From Halalkalibacter alkaliphilus (GTDB lineage Bacteria > Bacillota > Bacilli > Bacillales > Bacillaceae_D): a stretch of DNA of 64,000 bases. The stretch spans positions 1 through 64,000 of the forward strand of contig NZ_JAKRYL010000016.1 in NCBI RefSeq assembly GCF_023555415.1, written 5' to 3'. Each line of letters begins with the position of its first letter. The first letter of the stretch is position 1. This document shows, in pieces, positions 17,120 through 25,061 of the stretch. The translations under genes were made by a program, and so were the position numbers. Below the pieces are notes generated by a model. The model saw nothing but the letters and a program-made list of their open reading frames with translations, was not told the DNA's origin and searched no databases.

Positions 17120-18253
17120 TTAATACGCCTCTGCCATCTTAATAGTCGTTTCATCAATCAGCTGATTCATATTGCATTCTTTTGGCAGCTTTCCTTCACT
17201 CATTAACAATTCCCATTCAACTAATGTATTCGAAGTCTCGACAATTAATTTGCAGCGTTCAAAACGTCTTTCCGAAAAAGTGGTAAAGGCCTCCTCTAAA
17301 GGTAAGTCTTGTTTTAATAATTCGGCAAGTACAACTCCGTCTTCGATTGCAATCGCTGCTCCCATTGCCATATGAGGTGTAGTAGCATGGGCTGCGTCTC
17401 CAATAATTAAGACACGTCCACGATTCCATGGTTTATCCAAAAGGAGTGTTGATATGGGACGGTATACCACTCCTTTCGGGTCTACAATCTGATCTCGTAA
17501 CTCAGAGATAAACCCACCGAACTCCTCTAATGTTTCTTTCATTAACACATGAAGCTGATCTTCAGGCTTCCATGAATTGTCAGGTTCTTTCGTTACAACA
17601 AATACATAAACAGTATCTTCTGACATCGGCACGATACCTGCTTTGTTTTTCTTTCCAAAATACATCTGTAACGCATCAGGCATATCTTTTGGACGGTTCA
17701 TCTTATATCTCCATACGGCTTGACCTACGAATTTCGGTTTCAATTCTCCAAATACCAAATTTCGAACTTTAGAATTAATCCCATCAGCTCCAACAACAAG
17801 ATCGTAGTCACCGATAGAACCATCCGTAAACTCAACATAGACGGCATCTTCATTTTCTTGAATCACATCTACGGTAAGACCTAATCGAATGGTCACACCC
17901 TTTTTTATTGCTTCAGCGTATAAAATATTGTGTAACTCTTTTCTCGATATTCCACAATTTATTTTATGCTTTCCAGCTTGTTGAGCTGGGAGTTCATGAA
18001 AAGCATGCCCTTGGGGACTACACATTTGTAATCGTTCATAAGACTTTCCACGAGCTATCACCTCATCAAGTACCCCAATATCATCTAAAACACGAACAGC
18101 ATTCGATTGTAAAATAACACCAACACCATAAACATCATATTCTTTTTGAATTTCAACAATTTCTGTCTTGATGCCAACATTCTCTAAAGCAATAGCTGTT
18201 GATAACCCTCCAATGCCCCCTCCAACGATTAAAACCTTTTTCACGTTTGCCAT
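17120..18253 (-). CDS. FAD-dependent aromatic monooxygenase
   Basis: A 377-residue class-A flavin hydroxylase. Its marks are GGGIGGLSTAIALENVG (FAD-binding, residues 11-27), the DG motif VVGADGINSKVRNLV (~153) and the second FAD motif RVLIIGDAAHATTPHMAMGA (~280). It uses NAD(P)H and O2 to hydroxylate a phenolic or N-heteroaromatic ring, as in salicylate or 6-hydroxynicotinate monooxygenases. It is the first gene of operon B, downstream of a sigma-54 promoter (18464-18480), and probably makes the diol that dioxygenase copy 1 cleaves. Exact substrate is unknown. Confidence 0.9.
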   Translation of the reverse strand: MANVKKVLIVGGGIGGLSTAIALENVGIKTEIVEIQKEYDVYGVGVILQSNAVRVLDDIGVLDEVIARGKSYERLQMCSPQGHAFHELPAQQAGKHKINCGISRKELHNILYAEAIKKGVTIRLGLTVDVIQENEDAVYVEFTDGSIGDYDLVVGADGINSKVRNLVFGELKPKFVGQAVWRYKMNRPKDMPDALQMYFGKKNKAGIVPMSEDTVYVFVVTKEPDNSWKPEDQLHVLMKETLEEFGGFISELRDQIVDPKGVVYRPISTLLLDKPWNRGRVLIIGDAAHATTPHMAMGAAIAIEDGVVLAELLKQDLPLEEAFTTFSERRFERCKLIVETSNTLVEWELLMSEGKLPKECNMNQLIDETTIKMAEAY

Positions 18254-18660
18254 AAATATCCTCCCTTTCCTTATCTAAGTCGTTTCTCATTTTCTTTTTG
18301 AAAAAATTAGGTAAGTTTTTAGCGAGCACTTACAAAATGATTCGTGTGGTATAATCTGTTAATCACTTCCTTTAGGTAATTACTTAAAGCGGTTACAAAA
18401 ATATCTTAATTCAATGAGCTAGGATATTAGTCCTTATTGGCTCCATCCACTTACTCAATTCAATGCAAGGATCATGCCAACTTTTTAAAGCCGTATAATC
18501 CCTTTAGTTATAGACTTAGAAGGTTAGTCATCTGCAAATTGTCCGTTTTCAAGACAAATCAACCATTAACAGTGTGTAAATTTTGTACACGTGTAAACCA
18601 ATAGGACAAAATAATGTATTTCCACCAAATCGTATGTTCAATAAAACGTGTTTTAAACAA
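18254..18660. other. Long leader/activation region of operon B
   Basis: This gene-free stretch holds the sigma-54 promoter (18464-18480) and, 60-180 bp beyond it, candidate activator-binding repeats: TTGTC..GACAA at ~18548-18567, GTGTA-N7-TACAC at ~18575-18591, and GTGTTTTAAACAA at ~18639-18651. Between promoter and coding start I see no other clear element. Confidence 0.4.
18464..18480 (-). promoter_or_regulatory. Sigma-54 promoter of operon B
   Basis: Minus-strand TTGGCAT-GATCC-TTGCA matches the -24/-12 consensus TGGCAC-N5-TTGCW with one change in the -24 box. It lies 211 bp before the flavin hydroxylase start. The flanking bases (TTTAAAAAG before the -24 box) are shared with the operon A promoter at 22804-22820. 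Confidence 0.8.
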
Positions 18661-18706
18661 ATTTCCCCGCACAACTGTACGAGAATCTCACAGTTGTGCG
18701 GGAAAA
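18661..18706 (-). terminator. Terminator of operon A
   Basis: CCCGCACAACTGT (18666-18678) and ACAGTTGTGCGGG (18690-18702) form a perfect 13-bp stem just after the cyclase gene; the minus strand continues GAAATTTG. Short T-tract, but the position fits. Confidence 0.8.
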
Positions 18707-18722
18707 TTACTCTACTTTTCTT

Positions 18723-19472
18723 TTACTCTTCTATAATTGCCACAGCTCTCGTCCAGCCAGCACTACCACCTTTAATTTTGACTGGAAAGACAGAGACTTT
18801 AAAACCATAAGGAGGTAATTGATCTAAGTTTGCTAGTTTTTCAATTTGACAGTATTCTTTTTCTTTCCCTACAAAATGGGCAGCCCATAATACATCTGGT
18901 CTAGGATTACTTTTATAATCCTCTGCTTGTACATAGAAAGGTGTATCCCAGCCCCAGCCATCTGTTCCCATTACTTTAATTCCCTGTTCAATTAGCCAGC
19001 GAGTAGCATCTGCAGAAACACCCACATGGATTTGCGCATAATCATCTTGATACATTTTTTTATCTGCATCACAGCGAATCATGACAATATCATATGGCTT
19101 TAACTTATACTCCATTTGAGCGAGTTTCTGTTCTAAGTCTTGTATCGTTAACTCATATCCTGGTGCTTTATCTGTAAAATCTAGCACAACCCCATCACTA
19201 TAAAACCACTCAAGCGGCAATTCATCAATAGTACGACTAGGTTTCCCTTCACTTGTCGGCCAATAATGCCAAGGTGCATCAACATGGGTTCCCGCATGGC
19301 TCGTTAAAGAAAGACTTTCACCTGCCCCCCATTTTCTTTCAGGGAAATCTTCTGGCTGCAAGCCATATAGTTTCGCAGCTAATTCTGCTCCATCATCATG
19401 TGATTCATAGCGAATGGAGAAAGGAAGTGGGTCCTTTAACTCTTTATCGATTGGAACACTTATATCAACCAT
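18723..19472 (-). CDS. Cyclase-family metal hydrolase (kynurenine-formamidase-like)
   Basis: A 249-residue protein of the cyclase/KynB superfamily (PF04199), with the metal-binding signature HAGTHVDAPWHYW and a second motif GTDGWGWDTPF. The family hydrolyses amides or lactones, such as N-formylkynurenine and isatin. The start at MVDISVP (19472) follows AAAGGAG; the frame start at 19496 is less likely. It is the last gene of operon A before the terminator at 18661-18706. In this pathway it could open a lactam or lactone, which would fit an N-heterocyclic substrate; that is inference. Confidence 0.85.
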   Translation of the reverse strand: MVDISVPIDKELKDPLPFSIRYESHDDGAELAAKLYGLQPEDFPERKWGAGESLSLTSHAGTHVDAPWHYWPTSEGKPSRTIDELPLEWFYSDGVVLDFTDKAPGYELTIQDLEQKLAQMEYKLKPYDIVMIRCDADKKMYQDDYAQIHVGVSADATRWLIEQGIKVMGTDGWGWDTPFYVQAEDYKSNPRPDVLWAAHFVGKEKEYCQIEKLANLDQLPPYGFKVSVFPVKIKGGSAGWTRAVAIIEE

Positions 19473-19544
19473 TCTGACTCCTTTTCGATTACTCAACCTT
19501 ACTCATCCTCTCCATCAAAGATTCAATTAATCTGGAAGTTAGAA

Positions 19545-19562
19545 CCCCTTGTTATCAAGGGG
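19545..19562. repeat. Intra-operon hairpin
   Basis: CCCCTTG-TTAT-CAAGGGG forms a perfect 7-bp stem with a 4-nt loop in the 123-bp gap between dioxygenase copy 2 and the cyclase gene. It lacks a T-tract, so RNA processing or stabilisation is more likely than termination. Confidence 0.5.
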
Positions 19563-19595
19563 TATCAAGAGTTTAATAGCTCATCACTACACTAA

Positions 19596-20546
19596 TTATT
19601 TACCAGCTTTTTCATGAATACTATCAAACTGTGCTGTATTAAAGATGTTATGCTCAGACCAAGCATCATTTGGATTTTCTTCTACTGGCCATAACTTTGG
19701 TCCATAATCCGGCGCAAAGTATAATGGAGATCCACCATAAATTTCAACGCGATTTCCACCTGGCTCAATCGCATACGTCGTAAACGCCTCACCTAAAGCA
19801 TGTTTAAACGGTTTCATTTCTAGTCGGTAGCCATTGTCTACCACATAGTCAGCTGTTTCTAGTACTTGATCTCGATTTTCTACCGCGTAACAAATATGAT
19901 TTAAGTTTCCATGTTCCTTTTTAAAGTCAGCAAACATTGCTACTTCATGGTTCAAACTAGATACGGCTAGAATGGAACCAACTTCTGTTCCATTTGGCAG
20001 AACAACACCTTCATTGTATTTAAATCCGAGCTCTTGATAATATTGATTGTGACGAGAGACATCACTACTCCAAAGCGTAACATGGTCTAAACGTCTTACG
20101 GATGCACCGCGGCTTGGATTTTTTTGTGGACGAGAGCGCCATTTACTTTGCTTCTCCTCTGGAATGACAGCTAAATCAACATCCCAGAAAATTTCTTCTA
20201 AATGACCTTCTGGTGATAAAAATTGATACGCTCTCCCATGTCCAAGATCGCCTTCAATCCAGCCTTTTCCATATCCTTTGCTTTCAATAAACTCTACAGC
20301 TTCTAACAAATCTTCTTCACTTTCCGCACGCCAGCCGATATGTCCAAGTCCATGTGTTGGTCCTTCTGTAATCTTTAAGCTGTGGTGGAAAAACTCTCCC
20401 CATGCACGCATGTACACGGACTTCCCTAATCTACCTGATTCTTCTAAACCTAAAATATCATGAAAGAATTTAACAGATTCCTCTAGTTTTGGACTATAAA
20501 TTTCTAAGTGTGCTAACTGTGAGATAAAATGATTTCTTTTTGGCAT
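19596..20546 (-). CDS. Extradiol (catechol 2,3-type) dioxygenase, copy 2
   Basis: A 316-residue paralogue of the gene at 16099-17049, with the same Fe(II) ligands (DHVTLW, NHICYAV, RVEIYGG). Protein differences cluster in the first ~100 residues (for example VKFFHDIL versus VTFFKEIL, GKSVYMRAW versus GNSVYLRAW); from there to the C-terminus the two are identical, and the DNA differs by only scattered silent changes. The ribosome-site and start context (GGAGGAATGATCATG) is also copied. It sits between the FAH-family and cyclase genes in operon A. The pattern points to a recent duplication or gene conversion rather than old paralogy. Confidence 0.92.
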   Translation of the reverse strand: MPKRNHFISQLAHLEIYSPKLEESVKFFHDILGLEESGRLGKSVYMRAWGEFFHHSLKITEGPTHGLGHIGWRAESEEDLLEAVEFIESKGYGKGWIEGDLGHGRAYQFLSPEGHLEEIFWDVDLAVIPEEKQSKWRSRPQKNPSRGASVRRLDHVTLWSSDVSRHNQYYQELGFKYNEGVVLPNGTEVGSILAVSSLNHEVAMFADFKKEHGNLNHICYAVENRDQVLETADYVVDNGYRLEMKPFKHALGEAFTTYAIEPGGNRVEIYGGSPLYFAPDYGPKLWPVEENPNDAWSEHNIFNTAQFDSIHEKAGK

Positions 20547-20606
20547 GATCATTCCTCCAATATTTGTTTTTATAGTTTCTTATTTTCAATCAAACTGGAT
20601 TTCTTT

Positions 20607-21569
20607 TTATCTAGTAGAACTCTTCAACCTATCAATTGTTGGATTGTCAACAATGTCTTCCTTTGCAATTGTATTTTTTAATGTACCTAAACCTGTAATT
20701 TCTAACTCGATTTCATCCCCAGGCTCTAACCATCGATGAACGTCAGGCCCTAATTCTAAGATGCAACCAAATCCAACGGTACCTGACCCAAGTAAATCTC
20801 CTGGATACAGGGTAACCTCCGCAGATGCTCGTTCAATCATTTGTGGAAAGCTATAGTAAATATCTTTAAAGTTTCCTTCTGTAACGATTTTTCCGTTGAT
20901 TTTTGCCGTCATTTCTAGGTTATATCGATCATTCACTTGATAAGGAGCCAGTTCATCTTTCGTGACAATGTATGGGCCAATCGATGTAGCAAAATCTTTC
21001 CCTTTGGCAGGGCCTAAATGAACGGCCATTTCTTGCATTTGCAAATCTCGTGCTGTCCAATCATTCAAAATGGTGTAACCAAAGATATAGTCTTCAGCCT
21101 CTTCTACTGAGATATTTTTTCCTTCCTTCCCGATAATGCAACCCATTTCCAATTCAAAATCGAGCCTAACGCATTTTTTCGGACGAGCAATGGCTTCATT
21201 CGGTCCTTTGATTGCATGATGATTTGAAAAATAGAAAACTGGGATTTCATACCATTCCTTTGCCATTGTATGACCAGCTCGTTTCGTAGCATTTAACACA
21301 TGTGTTTCAAAGGCTACAAAGTCTCGAAAGCTAGTTGGATTAGGCAACGGGGCTACTAGTTCCACTTCCTCTAAATCAAATATTCCTATATCAACATGAC
21401 GTTTCAAATCTTCCACAACCGAGAGATAGTGATCATGTTTTTTGATAAATTCCAGGACCGTAGAAGGTAATTTTCCTTCACTTACGTAATTCATGTCTAT
21501 GACATTATTTCCTTCAACCCAGCCCGCACGAACATCTCCGTTTGCATGTTTAAAACTAACAAATTTCAT
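20607..21569 (-). CDS. Fumarylacetoacetate hydrolase (FAH) family enzyme
   Basis: A 320-residue FAH-fold protein. The metal-binding acidic triad is visible in RLDFELEMGCIIGKEGKN (E..E) and in YTILNDWTARDLQ (Asp); GPAKGKDFATSIGPY and YPGDLLGSGTVGFG are further family marks. Family members hydrate, decarboxylate or hydrolyse the open-chain diketo acids made by extradiol cleavage. ATG follows GGAGGGG. It lies 34 bp after the C-C hydrolase and 60 bp before dioxygenase copy 2 in operon A. Whether it is a hydratase, isomerase or hydrolase cannot be told from sequence. Confidence 0.9.
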   Translation of the reverse strand: MKFVSFKHANGDVRAGWVEGNNVIDMNYVSEGKLPSTVLEFIKKHDHYLSVVEDLKRHVDIGIFDLEEVELVAPLPNPTSFRDFVAFETHVLNATKRAGHTMAKEWYEIPVFYFSNHHAIKGPNEAIARPKKCVRLDFELEMGCIIGKEGKNISVEEAEDYIFGYTILNDWTARDLQMQEMAVHLGPAKGKDFATSIGPYIVTKDELAPYQVNDRYNLEMTAKINGKIVTEGNFKDIYYSFPQMIERASAEVTLYPGDLLGSGTVGFGCILELGPDVHRWLEPGDEIELEITGLGTLKNTIAKEDIVDNPTIDRLKSSTR

Positions 21570-21603
21570 GAATTCACCCCTCCTTTAGTCATCGTTCATT
21601 CAT

Positions 21604-22710
21604 TTATTTCGTCAATTGCTCCTTCAAGAAATCAAACATTTCATATGTCTCTGTAAAATTATCAACTTGACAATGAGCAGATCCTGAACTGCTTTTCGGA
21701 ACAATTTTCATCTGTCTTTCGCAAGTTAGATCATTATAAAGATCATAGGCATTTTTCACCGTATTCTGACGATCATCTTCCCCATGGAGAATATAAGTTG
21801 GCATGCTGATCTTTTCAGCGACACCTCTTAAATTAAATCTATCAAGCTCTTTTCTCGTATCTGCCATGTTATCTTTACCCATAACATGCATGATAATCCT
21901 TGCTAATGGATGATCATCAGGGCGCTGGGACCATGTGTAATTATAGTCATATACAGCTCCCCAAATCGCGCATGCTTTAAAACGAGGTTCAAAAGCCGCT
22001 GACCTAGCTGCCATATAGCCTCCCATCGACACAGCCATAATCCCAACACGTTCAGGATCAATATCAAGATTATTGACAGCCCATTCATACGCCGCCGTAC
22101 CAGCAACATTATAGTCATAACGTGAGTGAATATGATTTAAGCGCAAAGCTCCACCTTGCCCAGGTCCATCTACTGCCAGAAAAGAAATACCGCGTTCATT
22201 TAACTCTTGCGCTGGTCCAAAATATAGCTCCTCTGCCGTTGAATCTAGACCACCAAACATAATAACTAAAGGACTGTTTACTTTGTCCTTCACAGGAAAG
22301 TAATATCCAGGCAAATGCGAATTTTCATAAGGAATTTGGATCGCTTGAGGCGGATTGTCTAACATTTCTGCCCCTTTTCTAAATGCTTCCACCCCTTTTA
22401 AATAAGTAGGAATTTTTCGTTCGTCATCTGGCTGCAAAAAGAATTCAGCTGTTCTAATGTAATTCGATGCATTTAAATAAGTTGTTCTAGCCGTTTCAAT
22501 ACGACCTTGATCTAATGCTTCATTTGCTTTTGTTAATGTTTTATTCCCCATATTCATCCATGCAGAATGAAAACTCTCGTAATCTCCTACTTTGATTTCA
22601 CTAGCCACCTCTAGAATTTCGTTTACTTCACCTCCGCCAGATTGAGCTTGACACATCATGCGAACGACTTGATACGACCACATATAGTTTTCAGGAAAAT
22701 AATGAAACAT
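21604..22710 (-). CDS. Alpha/beta hydrolase, DHPON-hydrolase-like C-C hydrolase
   Basis: A 368-residue hydrolase with an N-terminal helical domain (~1-125) and an alpha/beta domain. It has the nucleophile elbow AVSMGGYMA (Ser), an oxyanion/DG segment AVDGPGQGGALR, GGLDSTAEELY, an acid in LHGEDDRQN and a late His in SAHCQVDN. GGLxSTxEE and DGPGQG resemble 2,6-dihydroxypseudooxynicotine hydrolase of nicotine degradation, a C-C bond hydrolase. ATG at 22710 follows GAGGAG; an in-frame GTG lies 9 bp before. It is the first gene of operon A, behind a sigma-54 promoter. Substrate inferred only. Confidence 0.83.
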   Translation of the reverse strand: MFHYFPENYMWSYQVVRMMCQAQSGGGEVNEILEVASEIKVGDYESFHSAWMNMGNKTLTKANEALDQGRIETARTTYLNASNYIRTAEFFLQPDDERKIPTYLKGVEAFRKGAEMLDNPPQAIQIPYENSHLPGYYFPVKDKVNSPLVIMFGGLDSTAEELYFGPAQELNERGISFLAVDGPGQGGALRLNHIHSRYDYNVAGTAAYEWAVNNLDIDPERVGIMAVSMGGYMAARSAAFEPRFKACAIWGAVYDYNYTWSQRPDDHPLARIIMHVMGKDNMADTRKELDRFNLRGVAEKISMPTYILHGEDDRQNTVKNAYDLYNDLTCERQMKIVPKSSSGSAHCQVDNFTETYEMFDFLKEQLTK

Positions 22711-22803
22711 GTTTACCACTCCTCATCAAATTATGTAAAGTAAAAGCTCTTATCAATTCCAACAATAATTAGGGTTGTGCTTTCACCATTCGTAAATTTA
22801 CTT

Positions 22804-22820
22804 TGCAATTTACGTGCCAA
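22804..22820 (-). promoter_or_regulatory. Sigma-54 promoter of operon A
   Basis: Minus-strand TTGGCAC-GTAAA-TTGCA is an exact match to the -24/-12 consensus TGGCAC-N5-TTGCW, including the G after the -24 box. It lies 94 bp before the C-C hydrolase start. Confidence 0.92.
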
Positions 22821-22921
22821 CTTTTTAAGTCCGCAGTATAAATACCGTACAAAGCTTTAAAGTCCGTATATTTCTCCTGTTTACGTTACAATTGCAACTT
22901 AGTATAACGCTCATAGACTGT

Positions 22922-22955
22922 TTGGATTTTGCACACATCAATGTACAAGATCCAA
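22922..22955. promoter_or_regulatory. Candidate enhancer (UAS) inverted repeat
   Basis: TTGGATTTTG (22922-22931) and CAAGATCCAA (22946-22955) pair with one mismatch. The distance to the sigma-54 promoter (~105-135 bp) is typical for activator-binding sites. Confidence 0.45.
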
Positions 22956-23146
22956 TGTTGTGTATTATGTGTGTTATTTTTAAACAATTTTTATCTAAAA
23001 ACCCCCGAATACTAGAAGAACTTTCCTTTATCATCGTATCCCAACAATAAAGAAGCACTGAAAAGGTGAAAGTCGACCTTTTTCAGCACCGTCACAACAA
23101 ACTGTTCTCTTTTTGCACAATTTTCTAAAAAATCACCTTATTTGTA

Positions 23147-23175
23147 TTGTCAAATGCACAAACAAAGATTAAGAT
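23147..23175 (+). promoter_or_regulatory. SigA-type promoter of the first activator gene
   Basis: TTGTCA (23147-23152), 17 bp, TAAGAT (23170-23175), 88 bp before the chosen start of the activator. It diverges from operon A. Confidence 0.45.
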
Positions 23176-23262
23176 AAAGACAAATTGTATGTTTTTTGTT
23201 CACTTTTTGATTCCACCTTTTTGAATGCGGTTACATATCCAGGTAAAGGAGTTGAGAATACG

Positions 23263-25041
23263 TTGATCGTTACCAAGCCACCAAACCTATCGACTAAGTA
23301 TCTAACTACAGCCTTCGAAGAAGTGATCACAAGCTATAAAACCTTACTGAAAGATTTAGAACTTAACCTTTACATTGTTAACCGTGATCATTCTGTTATT
23401 TGCTATTTTAATAGAAGCAACATGAAGATTCTTGAACAAACAAATGAGCCTCTCCCTTGGCTTCAACATGTGAGGTCTGATCTAGACATAGCTATCAATG
23501 GAACAGCTAAGGGTATAAAGTTTTCAAAAGATAAAGGGGTAATCGTATGCCCTATTAAGATTGACCATCATGTTGAATGCTATCTGTGTTGTCCATATGA
23601 GAGAAAGCCGAACCCAACACTTTTCTTCTCCATACGGTTACTTTCAAAACACATTAGCTTCCGTATTACGAATCAAATCAATATGGAAACTATTTTTCTA
23701 AAAAATAAATACCATGAGAAAATATGTGTTGCCTCAAGTGAGGGTTCATTTACCATTAATAAATTTGGGGAAATCACGTATATGAACCAAAAAGGACTAG
23801 AAATACTTGAAATGGAATCAAAAGATATCTTTGGAAAACATGTTTCTGACATTTTTGAACACGACAAGCAGCTTTTAGAAGTACTAGAATCTAGTAATGG
23901 CTGGGTGAATCGTGACTTTTTTATTTATAAACCTAATAAACGCATTCATATCGTTAAAAGTGCCATTCGATTAGTAGATGATCGAAAACAACTCGTCGGC
24001 GGGATCTTCCTTTTTAGAGAGATTAAAACAGTTCGTAACTTTGTAGCGAATCTTGTTAGTACAAATACGATCTATACGTTTGATGACATCCTATTTGAGA
24101 GCAACAATATGGCAGAGGTCATTCAATTAGCAAAAGCTGCTGCCAAAACAGATTCAAGTATATTAATTGAAAGCGAAAGTGGAACAGGAAAAGAACTTAT
24201 TGCACAAGCCATTCATAATTATAGCAACCGATGCAATGGCCCATTTATTACCATTGACTGTTCTTCTATCCCCCATGATCTAGTAGAAAGTGAACTTTTT
24301 GGTTATGTCCAAGGAGCATTTACGGGCGCTAAAAAAGGTGGCAATATTGGGAAGTTTGAACTTTCTCATGGAGGCACAATCTTTTTAGATGAAATTGGAG
24401 AAATGCCATTAGACATGCAATCTAAGTTATTACGAGCGATCCAAAGTCGAACCATTACAAGGGTCGGTGGCAATGATCCAATTCCTGTTGACTTTCGAAT
24501 TATAGCTGCTACCAACCGAAAGTTAGAAAACGAAATACGGCATCGGAATTTCCGTCTTGATTTATTTTATCGACTTAATGTCATTCACATAGCTCTACCT
24601 CCTCTACGGGAGAGAGTGGAAGATATTCCTACTCTTGTCAATTTATTTATCGAGAAGACATCAAAAAGAGATAATCGTCCTTCCCCTGCCATTTCTAACC
24701 ATTGTATACAACTTCTTAAGTCTTACAGATGGCCTGGAAATGTACGAGAATTAGAAAATATCATTGAGCGAGTGACGATTTTGGCAAATGAAGAAATTCA
24801 ATTAAAGCACTTCCCTAAATATATAAGTGAATTACAGCCCGCTACTCTCGCTGTAAAGGAAAATAAACCGAATCCAATGTATGATACTGATACCGAAATG
24901 GTAAGACAAAGCGCTGAAAGACAATTGATTTCAAATACCCTTTCAGAGCTGAACGGAAATAAAAGTCTTACCGCAAAAAAATTAGGTATATCCCGTTCCT
25001 CCCTATATAACAAACTAAAAAGTTACAACATTACGATATAG
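23263..25041 (+). CDS. Sigma-54-dependent transcriptional activator 1 (PAS-AAA-Fis)
   Basis: A 592-residue enhancer-binding protein if started at the TTG at 23263. That start aligns with the ATG of the next gene and has AAAGGAG at the same distance; the frame also opens at 23185. Order: an N-terminal sensory region with several Cys (ICYF, VIVCP, CYLCCPY), a PAS domain (~155-260), then AAA+ with Walker A ESESGTGKE (~303), the sigma-54-contact loop GAFTGA (~351), Walker B FLDEIGEMP, an arginine-finger region FRLDLFYRLNV, and a C-terminal Fis HTH (NKSLTAKKLGISRSSLYNKL). It probably drives operons A and B. Confidence 0.9.
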   Translation: MIVTKPPNLSTKYLTTAFEEVITSYKTLLKDLELNLYIVNRDHSVICYFNRSNMKILEQTNEPLPWLQHVRSDLDIAINGTAKGIKFSKDKGVIVCPIKIDHHVECYLCCPYERKPNPTLFFSIRLLSKHISFRITNQINMETIFLKNKYHEKICVASSEGSFTINKFGEITYMNQKGLEILEMESKDIFGKHVSDIFEHDKQLLEVLESSNGWVNRDFFIYKPNKRIHIVKSAIRLVDDRKQLVGGIFLFREIKTVRNFVANLVSTNTIYTFDDILFESNNMAEVIQLAKAAAKTDSSILIESESGTGKELIAQAIHNYSNRCNGPFITIDCSSIPHDLVESELFGYVQGAFTGAKKGGNIGKFELSHGGTIFLDEIGEMPLDMQSKLLRAIQSRTITRVGGNDPIPVDFRIIAATNRKLENEIRHRNFRLDLFYRLNVIHIALPPLRERVEDIPTLVNLFIEKTSKRDNRPSPAISNHCIQLLKSYRWPGNVRELENIIERVTILANEEIQLKHFPKYISELQPATLAVKENKPNPMYDTDTEMVRQSAERQLISNTLSELNGNKSLTAKKLGISRSSLYNKLKSYNITI

Positions 25042-25061
25042 ATATGGAGGTGAATACGTTA

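Larger units (their letters stand above)
22711..23262. other. Regulatory region between operon A and the activator genes
   Basis: It contains the sigma-54 promoter (22804-22820), a 10-bp-arm inverted repeat TTGGATTTTG/CAAGATCCAA (22922-22955) about 105-135 bp upstream of it, a GTGTTATTTTTAAACAA element (~22971-22987) similar to one before operon B, a hairpin (23055-23087), and the SigA promoter of the first activator (23147-23175). The 22922-22955 repeat is the best candidate enhancer (UAS). Confidence 0.5.

Noticed and set aside
16099-20546. Possible composite transposon or assembly duplication because of the two dioxygenases
   Set aside because: The flanking genes differ, the copies differ in their first third, and no insertion-sequence ends are visible, so a simple assembly artefact or transposon is unlikely.
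22825-23058. 77-codon minus-strand open frame between operon A and activators
   Set aside because: Overlaps the candidate enhancer repeats, has no ribosome site, and its sequence looks random.
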